In this document: positions 8,499-17,031 of the stretch, piece after piece | Layout: the number at the start of each line of letters is the position of its first letter | Position numbering within the stretch: the first letter of the stretch is position 1 | NCBI RefSeq assembly: GCF_008710095.1 | Contig: NZ_VYKJ01000014.1 | Coordinates: 119,780-183,779 of the forward strand | Source: Affinibrenneria salicis | Lineage (GTDB): Bacteria; Pseudomonadota; Gammaproteobacteria; Enterobacterales; Enterobacteriaceae | Direction of reading: 5' to 3' | DNA: 64,000 bases | The notes under the pieces: model-generated | Seen by the model: only the letters and a program-made list of their open reading frames with translations | Database searches by the model: none | What the model was told of the DNA's origin: nothing | Translations under genes and position numbers: made by a program

Positions 8499-9359
8499 TC
8501 AGGAAACCGGTTCCGGCGGAGCGGCGTCGTACTCGCCGCGCTGCGCTTTGCCATTGGCGTCGCGGAAATACTCGTCCGGTACGCCGTACTGTTGCCCCAG
8601 CTTCAGCAGCGAGCCGGAACGGTGCCAGTCGCGGATCACGTCATCGACGAACTTGCGGGTATCGGCTTCGCCGCGTCGGGTCCAGATTACCGTCGGCGAA
8701 GGAATCAGTTGATCGGGCGTTCCCAGCCGGTAATCCTGCCACTGTGACGCGCTTTCCCCGACCAGCACCTGATGCATGGCCGGAGAAATATGCACCGAGG
8801 CGTCGCAGGTTCCGCCCTTCAGCGCCAGCAGCGATTCCGGGATCCCGCGCAAACCTTTAACAATAGCGCCGTACTCCTGCAGCGGACGGGTGAAATTACT
8901 GCCCTGAGAAACGCAGGCCACCTTGCCCTTTAAATCCTCCCAGCGCTGGACGCTGCTGTCTTTTCGCACCAGCGCCGCCCCGCCGACAAGATTATACGGC
9001 GTCGGGGCATAGCTCAGCGCCTCGCTGCGCTCCTGGGTCCACTGAATATTGGCGATCAGCAGGTCGACCTTACCGGACTGCAGGAACTGCACGCGCGTCG
9101 AGGCGGTGACCGGCACCACCTCCAGCGTCACGCCCAGCCGCCGGGCGATATCCCGCCCCAGATCGGTCTGAAAACCGCCGATCTTGCCGGTTTTCTGATC
9201 GAGCAGACCGAACGGCGGGGAAGCGCCGTCCACCCCCACCACCAGCTTGCCGCGCGCGTTGATCTTATCAAGCGTGGCGTCCGCCAGACTGAGCGAGGAA
9301 ACCAACGGCAACAGGACGACCGCCAGTGCCGCGCGTAACAGGACATTCTTTTTCTTCAT
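8499..9359 (-). CDS. Periplasmic amino-acid-type binding protein (paralog A)
   Basis: Family-3 solute-binding protein, 286 residues. A Sec signal peptide is obvious (MKKKNVLLRAALAVVLLPLV, cleavage probably after SLA near residue 26). Mature-region landmarks are GKLVVGVDGASPPFG, GFQTDLGRDIARRLG, LLIANIQWTQERSEALSYA and KVACVSQGSNFTRPL. It is clearly paralogous to the next upstream gene, sharing DATLDKI, TRPL and the ALKGG-C segments. Each has one cysteine in CVSQGS and one in ALKGG-C, which could form a disulfide. It lies between paralog B and the permease genes. Confidence 0.88.
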   Translation of the reverse strand: MKKKNVLLRAALAVVLLPLVSSLSLADATLDKINARGKLVVGVDGASPPFGLLDQKTGKIGGFQTDLGRDIARRLGVTLEVVPVTASTRVQFLQSGKVDLLIANIQWTQERSEALSYAPTPYNLVGGAALVRKDSSVQRWEDLKGKVACVSQGSNFTRPLQEYGAIVKGLRGIPESLLALKGGTCDASVHISPAMHQVLVGESASQWQDYRLGTPDQLIPSPTVIWTRRGEADTRKFVDDVIRDWHRSGSLLKLGQQYGVPDEYFRDANGKAQRGEYDAAPPEPVS

Positions 9360-9441
9360 GCGATTGCTCTTTTCGCCAGTGATTCGTTTCGCCCGTAGCC
9401 CGTCCCGTCCCGCCAGCGACCGGACGGGCCGCTTATGTCCG

Positions 9442-10293
9442 TCAGCCGTTCGTGGCGCTGAATTTTGTATGCAGCTCCTGCAGCGCGGGCTGCGGCGGCG
9501 TTATACCCAACCGGCTTTCCGTTTCGATCAGCCATCCGCTGCGGTGCCAGCCCTGCACCACCCGATCGACGGCGGCGATGGTGTCGGCCTCGCCTTTGCG
9601 CGTCCAGACCACTGAATCCGCCGGCAGGATCTCATTCGCGATCGGGGCGTGATAATCGGCCCATTCGCCGCCCTTGCGCACCAGAGGCTGCAGCAGCGTA
9701 GAATCGTGCACCGCCGCCACGCATTGCCCGCCTTTCAGCGCCAGCAGCGAGTCGGAGGAGCTCTTGTAGCCTTTAGGCAGCGCGTCGTAGTCGGCCGCCA
9801 GCGGGCGGGTGAAGCTGCTGCCCTGGGAAACGCAGACGTTTTTACCGCGTAAATCCTCCCAGCGGGCGATGCCGCTGTTGCGCAGCGTCAGCGCGGTGCC
9901 GCCGACGCGATAAAACGGCGTCGGCGCATAGCCCAGACTCTGCGCCCGTTCCGCATTTAGCTCCATAGAGGCAATCAGCAAGTCCACCTTACCGGCGATC
10001 AGAAACTGGGCGCGGGTCGCGGTTTGCACCGGCACCAGCTCTACCTCAACGCCCAGATCGCTGGCCAGACGGCGCGCCAGCTCCGGGTTCCAGCCGGTCA
10101 TCTGTTTGGTGACGGGGTCAATCGAGCCAAAATCCCCGCCGTTGATCATCACGCCGATAGCCACCTTGCCGCGGGATTTGATTTTATCCAGCGTAGCGTC
10201 GGCCTGAACGCCCACCGGTAATAACGCGACCAGCGCCAGCGGGATAAACCATTTCCGCCACGCCGTTTTCTGACGATATTTATTATTATCCAT
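9442..10293 (-). CDS. Periplasmic amino-acid-type binding protein (paralog B)
   Basis: Family-3 solute-binding protein, 283 residues, with signal peptide WFIPLALVALLPVGVQA. Shared landmarks with paralog A are DATLDKIKSRGKVAIGVM, LARRLASDLGVEVELVPV, LLIASMELNAERAQSLGYA, NVCVSQGSSFTRPL and SLLALKGGQC. Two closely related receptors feeding one permease pair usually broaden the ligand range, as HisJ and ArgT do for HisQMP. It is probably the first gene of the importer operon, with an AT-rich 173-bp upstream region containing the 13-mer noted at 10394-10406. Confidence 0.88.
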   Translation of the reverse strand: MDNNKYRQKTAWRKWFIPLALVALLPVGVQADATLDKIKSRGKVAIGVMINGGDFGSIDPVTKQMTGWNPELARRLASDLGVEVELVPVQTATRAQFLIAGKVDLLIASMELNAERAQSLGYAPTPFYRVGGTALTLRNSGIARWEDLRGKNVCVSQGSSFTRPLAADYDALPKGYKSSSDSLLALKGGQCVAAVHDSTLLQPLVRKGGEWADYHAPIANEILPADSVVWTRKGEADTIAAVDRVVQGWHRSGWLIETESRLGITPPQPALQELHTKFSATNG

Positions 10294-10393
10294 CGAGTGT
10301 GCTCATTATCCATTATATTCAACAGAGAAAAGATATTTCACCGATTCCCATACGCTGTGAAATCATTATTTATGCTATAGATAGTCAGAGTTT

Positions 10394-10406
10394 TTCTGAA
10401 AACCAA
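10394..10406 (-). promoter_or_regulatory. 13-bp motif shared by two island promoters (copy 1)
   Basis: TTCTGAAAACCAA on the plus strand, about 100 bp upstream of the paralog-B binding-protein start. The identical 13-mer recurs upstream of the DUF1847 gene at 11214-11226 in the same orientation. In both cases it is followed 28 or 37 bases further by ATAAACACG. It is a candidate operator for a common regulator; which one is unknown, and CysB or Cbl are guesses from the gene content. Confidence 0.45.
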
Positions 10407-10466
10407 GCGACGAATAGCTAATTCATCGAAAAATATAAACACGCCGCGCGGTCAGCCGATAAAAAA

Positions 10467-11156
10467 TCACTCCGTCTGCTTTATTGCCAGCGCCCGATCG
10501 TCCTCATTCAGCCTGACCCCCTCGGTCAGCCGTTTATAATAAGAGTGGCTGGTATTTAACGCGCCGATAGGGTTATGCGCCAGCACTCTGTCTTTGACAA
10601 TCAGGTAGGTGACGGGCGCCGCGGAATGTTTAATAAATAACGAGTCATGACCTACGCACAGCCCGCTAATAACGTTCAAGTCCGTATTTTCCTTATTGCA
10701 TAATTCCGCCTGCATGATGGGATTGCACATGGCTTCATACTGACCCGGCTGAATCTTATCCCGATCCGCAATTCCCACATTGCACTTATCCTGCGCGCCG
10801 ACTTTACATAACACGCCAAAGGCCTGCAGACCGTTAGCGCGCAGGATGTCGGCAAAGACCCTGTTTTCCTGAATCAGGCCGGCGCACGAGGCGATGCCGA
10901 TTTTACGCGCGCCGATTTTTTTGGCGAAGACAATGATCTCCTCCACGCGCGTCAGCTGGCCGTAATATTGGCCCTCCACCTCGGCGGAGGCATGCATAAT
11001 CTTCGTCACCAGCGGATCGCCGGCGTACCTGGCCAGACTGTCCTGCAGCAGGTCGTCGCTCTTCGGCGCCGTAGTCAGACATTTTCTCGGGAATTCATTA
11101 TCATGACGATAACAATTGAGAAAATTACATTCTGTACAGCTAAATTTATTGGCCAC
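10467..11156 (-). CDS. DUF1847 family cysteine-rich protein
   Basis: Small soluble protein of unknown function, 229 residues, recognised as the DUF1847 (putative metal-binding) family. The N-terminus carries C7, C10, C15 and C26 (SCTECNFLNC then RKC), a likely zinc or Fe-S site. More cysteines follow in IASCAGL, VLCKVG, KCNVG, AMCNP, ELCN and SGLCVGH. The GARKIGIASCAGL region resembles a nucleotide- or cofactor-binding turn. The start is GTG at 11156: GGAG lies seven bases upstream, and the nearby ATG is out of frame. It may head the importer operon or be transcribed alone; a redox or thiol role is inference. Confidence 0.75.
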   Translation of the reverse strand: MANKFSCTECNFLNCYRHDNEFPRKCLTTAPKSDDLLQDSLARYAGDPLVTKIMHASAEVEGQYYGQLTRVEEIIVFAKKIGARKIGIASCAGLIQENRVFADILRANGLQAFGVLCKVGAQDKCNVGIADRDKIQPGQYEAMCNPIMQAELCNKENTDLNVISGLCVGHDSLFIKHSAAPVTYLIVKDRVLAHNPIGALNTSHSYYKRLTEGVRLNEDDRALAIKQTE

Positions 11157-11762
11157 CAGACAACTCCATAAGACATGGCGTAAGTTTCCCTATAAAGTAA
11201 AGGGGAAACGTCGTTCTGAAAACCAACGATTCTGCATTTCGATAGTCTAAATATGGCAATCAAATAAACACGGGATATTTTCAGACGCAGGGCGAAAAGA
11301 AGCGATAAATAAAACGGCGATAGTATTATATGGAATTAAGTATGCCGAATAATTCTAATACTCATCGTCGTTCACGCCGCAGGGGCGCAGCCTGCCCCGA
11401 ATCGCTTACCTGAGTAAAGGTATCGGGATTAATGAGAAACATCCGGTCTTTCACCGAAAACCGGCCGCTGGCTGATCTTCCTGCCGTTCGTATTATTTAT
11501 GTTTATGTGTATATACACAAAATACGCTTTGAATATCTGATATTGTCGTTTGACTCATTCCTTTATCCATGCGGAAGATAGCGCTACGGTTTACCGTTTA
11601 GCTAAGAATTAATGACATTAAAACAACATCTATTATTGCCGCGCTGTCCGCTATCGCCGACGGGTTTCAGTCGGCTGAGCCGATGTCCTGAGACCAGAAA
11701 AAATAACCCGTTCACCCGGTCGATAATAATCTGAGACGCAATCTACGTAAAAGGAATCCCCG
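11157..11762. other. 606-bp divergent intergenic region
   Basis: AT-rich control region between the DUF1847 gene (minus) and the first rhodanese gene (plus). It holds the second copy of the shared 13-mer and, just before 11763, a good ribosome site (AAAAGGAATCCCCG). I find no plausible protein gene, tRNA or terminator in it. Such length suggests regulated promoters on both sides. Confidence 0.6.
11214..11226 (-). promoter_or_regulatory. 13-bp motif shared by two island promoters (copy 2)
   Basis: TTCTGAAAACCAA, 58 bp upstream of the GTG start of the DUF1847 gene; identical to 10394-10406. On the coding strand it reads TTGGTTTTCAGAA and could overlap a weak -35 element. Confidence 0.45.
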
Positions 11763-13436
11763 ATGTCCACATCCACCCTCTACCGACTTCAACCACAGGC
11801 GCTGACGCCCCGGCAATTGCAGGAAGAATTGAATGCAACAGCGGAAATAGCCCTGCTCGACGTCAGAGAGCATGGTTTATATACCCGCGGGCACCTGCTG
11901 CTGGCCGCCAATGCGCCGCTGTGGCGACTGAACCTGCTGATCGGCGATCTGGTGCCGCGCCTTTCCACGCGCATCGTGTTGACCGACGAGGACGGCTCGC
12001 TGCTGGAACAAGCCGCCAGCCGCCTGATCAACCTTGGCTACCGCAATCTTGCGCTGCTGAGCGGCGGCACCCAGGCCTGGCGGCAGGCCGGGCTGGAAAT
12101 CTTTATTGATGAAAACGTCCCCAGCAAAGCGCTGGGTGAAGTCGTTGAGATACAGGCGCATACGCCAAACATAACGGTAGAAGAATTGCGCCAGCGCCAG
12201 GCGAATGGCGAAAAATTGGTGATTGTCGATGGCCGGACGCCGGAAGAGTTCGACAATTTCAGCCTGCCCGGCGCCCACAATGTTCCCAATGGCGAGCTGC
12301 CCTACCGTATCCGCGAGCTGGCGCCCGATCCGGAAACGCTGGTGGTGGTGAACTGCGCCGGACGCACGCGCAGTATTATCGGCGCGCAGACCCTGATCGA
12401 CGCCGGCCTGCCGAACCGGGTGGCGGCATTAACCAACGGCACCATGGCCTGGCTACTGGCTGACCAGCCGCTAAATAAAGGGCGGCGGACCAGGCTGCCT
12501 CAACCCGGCGCCCAACACCTTAGCGCCGCCCGCGAGCAAGCGCATCAGCTGACGCAGCAGGCCGGCCTGACGATCCTTGATGCGTCCGCGCTGGCCGCGC
12601 TGCGCGTCAACCCCGCGCGTACGCTGTATCAGTTCGATACCCGCACGCACGACGAGTATCAGGCCGGCCACCTGCCCGGTTTTCGCTGGGCGCCGGGCGG
12701 CCAGCTGGTACAGGCGACCGACCATTTCGCCGCCGTGCGCGGCGCGCGCATTGTGCTGGCGGACTGGGACGGCGTGCGCGCCCGGCATACCGCCGTGTGG
12801 CTGCAGAGACTGGGCGGATTTGAGGTCTATCTGTACCAACCTGCGCCGGACGCCGAACTGGAACAAGGGCCGTCAACGCCCCGCATACTGCAAGATGCCG
12901 CGCTGACGCCGGCGCCGGAAATTACGCCGCAGCAGTTGCAGCCTCTGCTGGAACGTCAGGCGGCTCAGGTCATCGATGTGGATAACAGTCTGCACTTCAT
13001 TCGCCGTCATATCGCCGGCGCGCGCTTTATCGCCCCGCATCGCCTGCTCGAATGGCTGCCGCGGCTGGCGGCGGCAGACGCTCCGCAACAGTGGGTGTTA
13101 ACTTCGAAGGATGGCGTTCTTGCCCGCCTGATCGCCAGCGCGCTGCAGAGCTACGCGTTTAACGCTGCGGCGCTGAGCGGCGGCAACCAGGCGTGGTTCG
13201 CCGCCGGCCTGCCGACCGTCGGCGGCGATGAGGATATTCTGACCGGGGAAGAAGACCGGCAGCGCAACGGCTACAGCGTCAGCGATCCGGTACGGCGCAA
13301 TCGCTTATTCCGCAACTATCTGGAGTGGGAAATCGGCCTGGTGCGGCAGTTGGGGCGTCCAGGCGGCGAGCTACGCTTTAACCTGCCGCAGCAGGAAGAG
13401 CAACAGCAGTCGACCGTAAACGCATACCCGCGCTAA
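11763..13436 (+). CDS. Four-domain rhodanese sulfurtransferase (paralog 1)
   Basis: Cytoplasmic protein of 557 residues made of four tandem rhodanese-like domains. Each starts with a LLDVREHGLYTRGHL, IVDGRTPEEFDNF, QFDTRTHDEYQAGHL or VIDVDNSLHFIRRHI segment. Only domain 2 has the catalytic loop, CAGRTRS with Cys at about 198. The equivalent loops of domains 1, 3 and 4 read TDEDGS, ADWDGVR and TSKDG and lack the cysteine. The active domain would carry a persulfide between a sulfane donor and acceptor. A paralog lies at 24473-26128. The gene converges on the PLP lyase gene with seven bases between stop codons. Multi-rhodanese genes beside cysteine-dioxygenase-like genes suggest sulfur handling after cysteine breakdown. 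Confidence 0.88.
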   Translation: MSTSTLYRLQPQALTPRQLQEELNATAEIALLDVREHGLYTRGHLLLAANAPLWRLNLLIGDLVPRLSTRIVLTDEDGSLLEQAASRLINLGYRNLALLSGGTQAWRQAGLEIFIDENVPSKALGEVVEIQAHTPNITVEELRQRQANGEKLVIVDGRTPEEFDNFSLPGAHNVPNGELPYRIRELAPDPETLVVVNCAGRTRSIIGAQTLIDAGLPNRVAALTNGTMAWLLADQPLNKGRRTRLPQPGAQHLSAAREQAHQLTQQAGLTILDASALAALRVNPARTLYQFDTRTHDEYQAGHLPGFRWAPGGQLVQATDHFAAVRGARIVLADWDGVRARHTAVWLQRLGGFEVYLYQPAPDAELEQGPSTPRILQDAALTPAPEITPQQLQPLLERQAAQVIDVDNSLHFIRRHIAGARFIAPHRLLEWLPRLAAADAPQQWVLTSKDGVLARLIASALQSYAFNAAALSGGNQAWFAAGLPTVGGDEDILTGEEDRQRNGYSVSDPVRRNRLFRNYLEWEIGLVRQLGRPGGELRFNLPQQEEQQQSTVNAYPR

Positions 13437-13443
13437 AGCGGGT
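13426..13443 (+). terminator. Short stem-loop at convergent gene ends
   Basis: ACCCGC pairs with GCGGGT around a six-base loop that contains the rhodanese stop codon (13434-13436). The structure fills the gap to the lyase stop codon at 13444-13446. There are only three T after it, so termination efficiency is doubtful. Confidence 0.35.
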
Positions 13444-14649
13444 TTACGGCGTTTCGCCGCCGGCCTGGCGAAACGCCGCATCAATGTCCTGCGCCAGGTC
13501 CTGCCAGTCCTCCAGCCCCACATGCAGCCTCACCACCGGCAGGCGCGCGTCATGCCAGGACGAATGTTCGGCCAGACGGGAAGGCGCGGCAATCAGCGCC
13601 AGACTCTCATAGCCGCCCCAGGAGGCGCCAATGGCGAACAGCGTCAGCGCGTCCACAAAATCGGCGGCGAAGCGCGCATCGGCGCGACGGAAAGCGAACG
13701 ACAGCAGCCCGTTGGCGCCGGTGAAATCCCGCTGCCACAGCCGATGGCCCGGATGGTCAGGCAGCGCCGGGTAAAACACCCGGCTGACCTCGGCATGCTG
13801 CTGTAAATGCGCGGCGATACGCAGCGCATTGCTTTGATGCTGGCGCATACGCACGCCCAGCGTACGTATGCCGCGCAGCGTCAGATAAGCGTCATCCGCG
13901 CCCACCGTCAGCCCTAAGGCATCGTGGCCGGCGCCGATACGGGCCGCCAGCTGCGCGTCATTGACCGTAACCACGCCCTGCATTACATCCGAATGGCCCG
14001 CCAGATATTTGGTGGCCGCCTGCAGCGTCACATCAGCGCCATGCCGCAGCGGCTGGAAGAAATAGCCGCTGCTCCAGGTGTTGTCGGAGACCACCAGTAC
14101 GCCTTGTTCACGCGCCAGCGCCGCGAGAGCCGGGAAGTCCGTCACCTCGAACAGCAGCGAACCGGGCGACTCCAGATAAAGCAGGCGTGTATTGGGCCGG
14201 ATCAGCGTGCGCAGGTCATCCCGTTCCGGCGAAAAATAGTCCAGCGTCACGCCGTAGCGCGCCAGCAAGGTACGATCGAGCATCCGCACCGGCGAATAGA
14301 CGCTATCGGCAACCAGCACGTGGTCGCCGGGCTCGCACAGCGCGATAAACACCAGCGCAATGGCCGACAGCCCGGAGGGCGTCAACCATGAGCGATAGCC
14401 GCCCTCCAGTTGCGTAACCGCCTCCTCCAGCGCCTGGTGAGTTTCCAGCCCGTGGCGACCGTAGCTGGCGATCCGCTCGCCGTCCTGACGGCGCTGAGAA
14501 TAGCGCGCCAGCGTGTCGACGCTATCAAAACGCACGGTGCTGGTGCGCACCACCGGAACATTGATCGGTCCGGCGCCGGGAACGGCCAGCTTAGGCGCGC
14601 CGCCGTGCACCAGTTGCGTATCCGGCCGCAATTGTACTTTTTTGTTCAT
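13444..14649 (-). CDS. PLP-dependent cystathionine beta-lyase-like enzyme
   Basis: Cys/Met-metabolism PLP enzyme (fold type I), 401 residues, closest in pattern to MetC cystathionine beta-lyases, which cleave C-S bonds to give pyruvate, ammonia and a thiol. Motifs seen: SYGRHGLETHQALEEAV (cofactor phosphate contact Y/R), LYLESPGSLLFEVTD, VVSDNTWSSGYFFQP and the Schiff-base lysine in QAATKYLAGHSDVMQG (about K214). It starts five bases after the cysteine-dioxygenase-like gene, so they are co-transcribed. A housekeeping MetC is presumably elsewhere; here S-substituted cysteines are the likely substrates (inference). Confidence 0.85.
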   Translation of the reverse strand: MNKKVQLRPDTQLVHGGAPKLAVPGAGPINVPVVRTSTVRFDSVDTLARYSQRRQDGERIASYGRHGLETHQALEEAVTQLEGGYRSWLTPSGLSAIALVFIALCEPGDHVLVADSVYSPVRMLDRTLLARYGVTLDYFSPERDDLRTLIRPNTRLLYLESPGSLLFEVTDFPALAALAREQGVLVVSDNTWSSGYFFQPLRHGADVTLQAATKYLAGHSDVMQGVVTVNDAQLAARIGAGHDALGLTVGADDAYLTLRGIRTLGVRMRQHQSNALRIAAHLQQHAEVSRVFYPALPDHPGHRLWQRDFTGANGLLSFAFRRADARFAADFVDALTLFAIGASWGGYESLALIAAPSRLAEHSSWHDARLPVVRLHVGLEDWQDLAQDIDAAFRQAGGETP

Positions 14650-14654
14650 CCGCT

Positions 14655-15272
14655 TTACGCCCGATTTTCTGAGGGTTTCATTTGCGTCGCATTGTAATTG
14701 GTCACCTTACCGGTCACCGGATCGATAGCCACCCGCCGCACCAGCGTTTCCAGCGGCTGACCATACAGGTGTAAATGGCGGGTCGGCCGCGTGCCGGTGA
14801 CATGAATGCTGTGAATATCGTCCGGCAGAAAAGCCAGCGGCTCACCGGGCTGCACCACGACTTCGCGCAGCAGGCGCAGATCGGCCCGATCGGGCTGGCT
14901 GCCGTCATCAAAACGCTGATAAATACGGTTCAGCTCTTCGCCGTCAACGGCGGCGATCGCAGCCCAGGTGGTATGGTCATGCGGCAATGTGCTCTTGCCG
15001 GGCAGCAGCGAATTGAGGTACAGCGCCAAATCATTATCGCCATCCTGACTATTCAGGCGGTAACGCGTGGAAGATTCCACCGCTTCCGACGGCGGCGGGA
15101 AATCCTCAATATCGAAGAGTTCGTGCTGCCCGGCGAGCTGCGCCAGACGACGGGTCACCTGGTCCAGGATGGCGCGCGACAGCTCGCCCTGCGCCAGAAT
15201 AGCGCGGATATCGGTTAACGCGGCGGTAACCGCTTGCTGACGCCGGGTAACGATTGTTTCTGCAGATGCCAT
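14655..15272 (-). CDS. Cysteine dioxygenase-like cupin protein
   Basis: Predicted non-haem iron thiol dioxygenase, 205 residues, converting a thiol such as cysteine to its sulfinate. The cupin signature is present: LPHDHTTWAAIAAVDGEE gives His at about 98 and 100, and DDIHSIHVTG with HLHLYG supplies the third His of the three-His iron site (H154 or H157). The length matches bacterial CDO-like proteins. It is followed directly by the PLP lyase gene. Whether it acts on cysteine, 3-mercaptopropionate or another thiol cannot be read from the sequence. Confidence 0.8.
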   Translation of the reverse strand: MASAETIVTRRQQAVTAALTDIRAILAQGELSRAILDQVTRRLAQLAGQHELFDIEDFPPPSEAVESSTRYRLNSQDGDNDLALYLNSLLPGKSTLPHDHTTWAAIAAVDGEELNRIYQRFDDGSQPDRADLRLLREVVVQPGEPLAFLPDDIHSIHVTGTRPTRHLHLYGQPLETLVRRVAIDPVTGKVTNYNATQMKPSENRA

Positions 15273-15388
15273 GGTCTTTCTCCTGTTGCTATTGTTATAT
15301 GTCTGCAGGCCGGCGGCGATCCCATGCCCCGCCCGCTACACGACAGAGCCGGGAGAGGCAAGCGGGAAACCGTCCCGCCCGCAGCCTG

Positions 15389-15413
15389 AAAAGGCAGAGC
15401 CGCAGGCTCTGCC
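15389..15413 (-). terminator. Terminator after the hyuA-hyuB-SBP operon
   Basis: On the minus strand GGCAGAGCC pairs perfectly with GGCTCTGCC across a three-base loop and is followed by TTTTC, six bases beyond the binding-protein stop codon. This would separate the hyuA-hyuB-SBP transcript from the dioxygenase-lyase pair, although read-through is possible with so short a T-run. Confidence 0.6.
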
Positions 15414-15418
15414 GGCGA

Positions 15419-17014
15419 TTAGGGTTTAGACAACCACACATCGGCCAGATTGCCTTCCACGCCATCCGCCGTGACCGAATGGTCATTCACCCTGCGGTTG
15501 TAGATCGTGATAAATTCGGGCGAAACCAGGCTGATATCCGGTAATTCCTGTCCGACAATCCGCTGGAAGCGCAGAAATTGCTGCGCGCGCCGCGCCGGAT
15601 CGTTTTCGATCTGCGCCGCCTCCAGCAGTTGATCCACCTCGGGGTTGTGATAGTGCGAGGCGTTCGAGAACGGCACGCCCTTGCGGAAATTTTTGGACCA
15701 GTAGATGCGCTGCACGCCGACGGTCGGGTCGAACAAATTACTGTGCCCGTTAACGGTGAAGGCAAAATCCCGGTCGGTATACACCCGGCGAACAAAGGCG
15801 GACAGATCCTGCGAGCGCAGCGTGACGCCAATCCCGATTTTGGCCAGCGCGGAACGAATATATTCCGCCGTTTTGCGCAGATCTTCCGCTATCGGGTTAT
15901 AGTCGAGCGTCACGTTGAAACGCACGCCGTTGGCGCCGCGTGGATAGCCGGCCTCGTCCAGCAGCGCGTTGGCCTGTTTAATATCGAAGGCATAGGGCGA
16001 AGGCGCGGCGTCGTGATATTCCGCGATACCGGGAGCAATCGGGGAAGTGCTCACTTTACCGAACCCCAGGTAGGCTACCTGCAAAATGACATTGCGATTA
16101 ATGGCGTGCGCCACCGCCTGCCTGACGCGCAGATCGCGGAAATGTTGATCGTCCAGATTGAACTGCAACGAAGTCACATTATAGGAATAGCTGTTGCCTT
16201 TGGTTTCAAAACCCAACTGCGGCAACGCTTTCAGCCGCGCGATATCGCTCAACGCCACCGGCGAACGGTAGCCCAGTTCGGCATCTCCGGTTTCGAACGC
16301 CAGCGAGCGCGCGGCGGCATCAGGAATAAACCGCACCACCAGTTGATCGAGATAAGGGCGTGCCGGATCCCAGTAATGCGGGTTACGTTTATACAGGACA
16401 TAACTGCCGCGCACCCACTTATCGAACACATAGGGCCCGGTGCCTATCGGCGCGCTATTGTTCGGATTGGTAAGCGCGTCTTTTCCCTCATACAGATGAC
16501 GGGGCACAATGGGCGACTCCGCCGCCGCAAATGCTTTGATCAAATACGGCGCGGGTTTCGACAGCACAATCACCGCGGTGTTGGCGTCCGGCGTCTCGAT
16601 GGCGGTCACATTGGCAAAGGTACTCGAACCGCGCGGATGCACTTTTTTCAGCAACTCGATGGACCATGCGACATCGGCCGAGGTGAAATCCTGACCGTCG
16701 TGCCATTTCACCCCTTTACGCAAATGAAATGTATAGCGGGTGCCGTCCGGGCTGATTTCCCAGGCGGTGGCCAGTTGGGGCTGAGGATTCAGCGCATAAT
16801 CATAGCTGAGCAACCCTTCGGTCACTTTTGCGCTGACGCTCAGCGCCGGAGTGGCGACTGTCGTCAGCGCGATCAGCGCGGGCGGCTCATAGTTAAGAAC
16901 CAAAGTCAGCGTGCCGCCACGCTGCGGTTGAACATCCGCCGCCTGGCCGGTGCTGGTCAACAACAGTAAAAACATCGCCGCCGTCGCGGGCCAAAACGCG
17001 GTAAAACGCAACAT
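15419..17014 (-). CDS. Family-5 periplasmic binding protein (peptide/glutathione type)
   Basis: Extracellular solute-binding protein family 5 (DppA/GsiB type), 531 residues. The signal peptide is MLRFTAFWPATAAMFLLLLT, cut after GQA. Family landmarks are GGTLTLVLNYEPPALIAL, LATAWEISPDGTRYTFHLRK, GVKWHDGQDFTSADVAWS and GTGPYVFDKW. An ATG at 17026 is also in frame, but its GGGAG sequence is the ribosome site for the ATG at 17014, which is therefore preferred. It follows hyuB by 17 bases in the same transcript. No DppBCDF-type permease or ATPase exists in the window, so it must use a transporter encoded elsewhere. Confidence 0.87.
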   Translation of the reverse strand: MLRFTAFWPATAAMFLLLLTSTGQAADVQPQRGGTLTLVLNYEPPALIALTTVATPALSVSAKVTEGLLSYDYALNPQPQLATAWEISPDGTRYTFHLRKGVKWHDGQDFTSADVAWSIELLKKVHPRGSSTFANVTAIETPDANTAVIVLSKPAPYLIKAFAAAESPIVPRHLYEGKDALTNPNNSAPIGTGPYVFDKWVRGSYVLYKRNPHYWDPARPYLDQLVVRFIPDAAARSLAFETGDAELGYRSPVALSDIARLKALPQLGFETKGNSYSYNVTSLQFNLDDQHFRDLRVRQAVAHAINRNVILQVAYLGFGKVSTSPIAPGIAEYHDAAPSPYAFDIKQANALLDEAGYPRGANGVRFNVTLDYNPIAEDLRKTAEYIRSALAKIGIGVTLRSQDLSAFVRRVYTDRDFAFTVNGHSNLFDPTVGVQRIYWSKNFRKGVPFSNASHYHNPEVDQLLEAAQIENDPARRAQQFLRFQRIVGQELPDISLVSPEFITIYNRRVNDHSVTADGVEGNLADVWLSKP

Positions 17015-17031
17015 AAAAGCTCCCATACCGA

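Noticed and set aside
15578..16969. 463-codon open frame on the plus strand
   Set aside because: Antisense to the family-5 binding-protein gene, whose frame has clear family motifs; no ribosome site.
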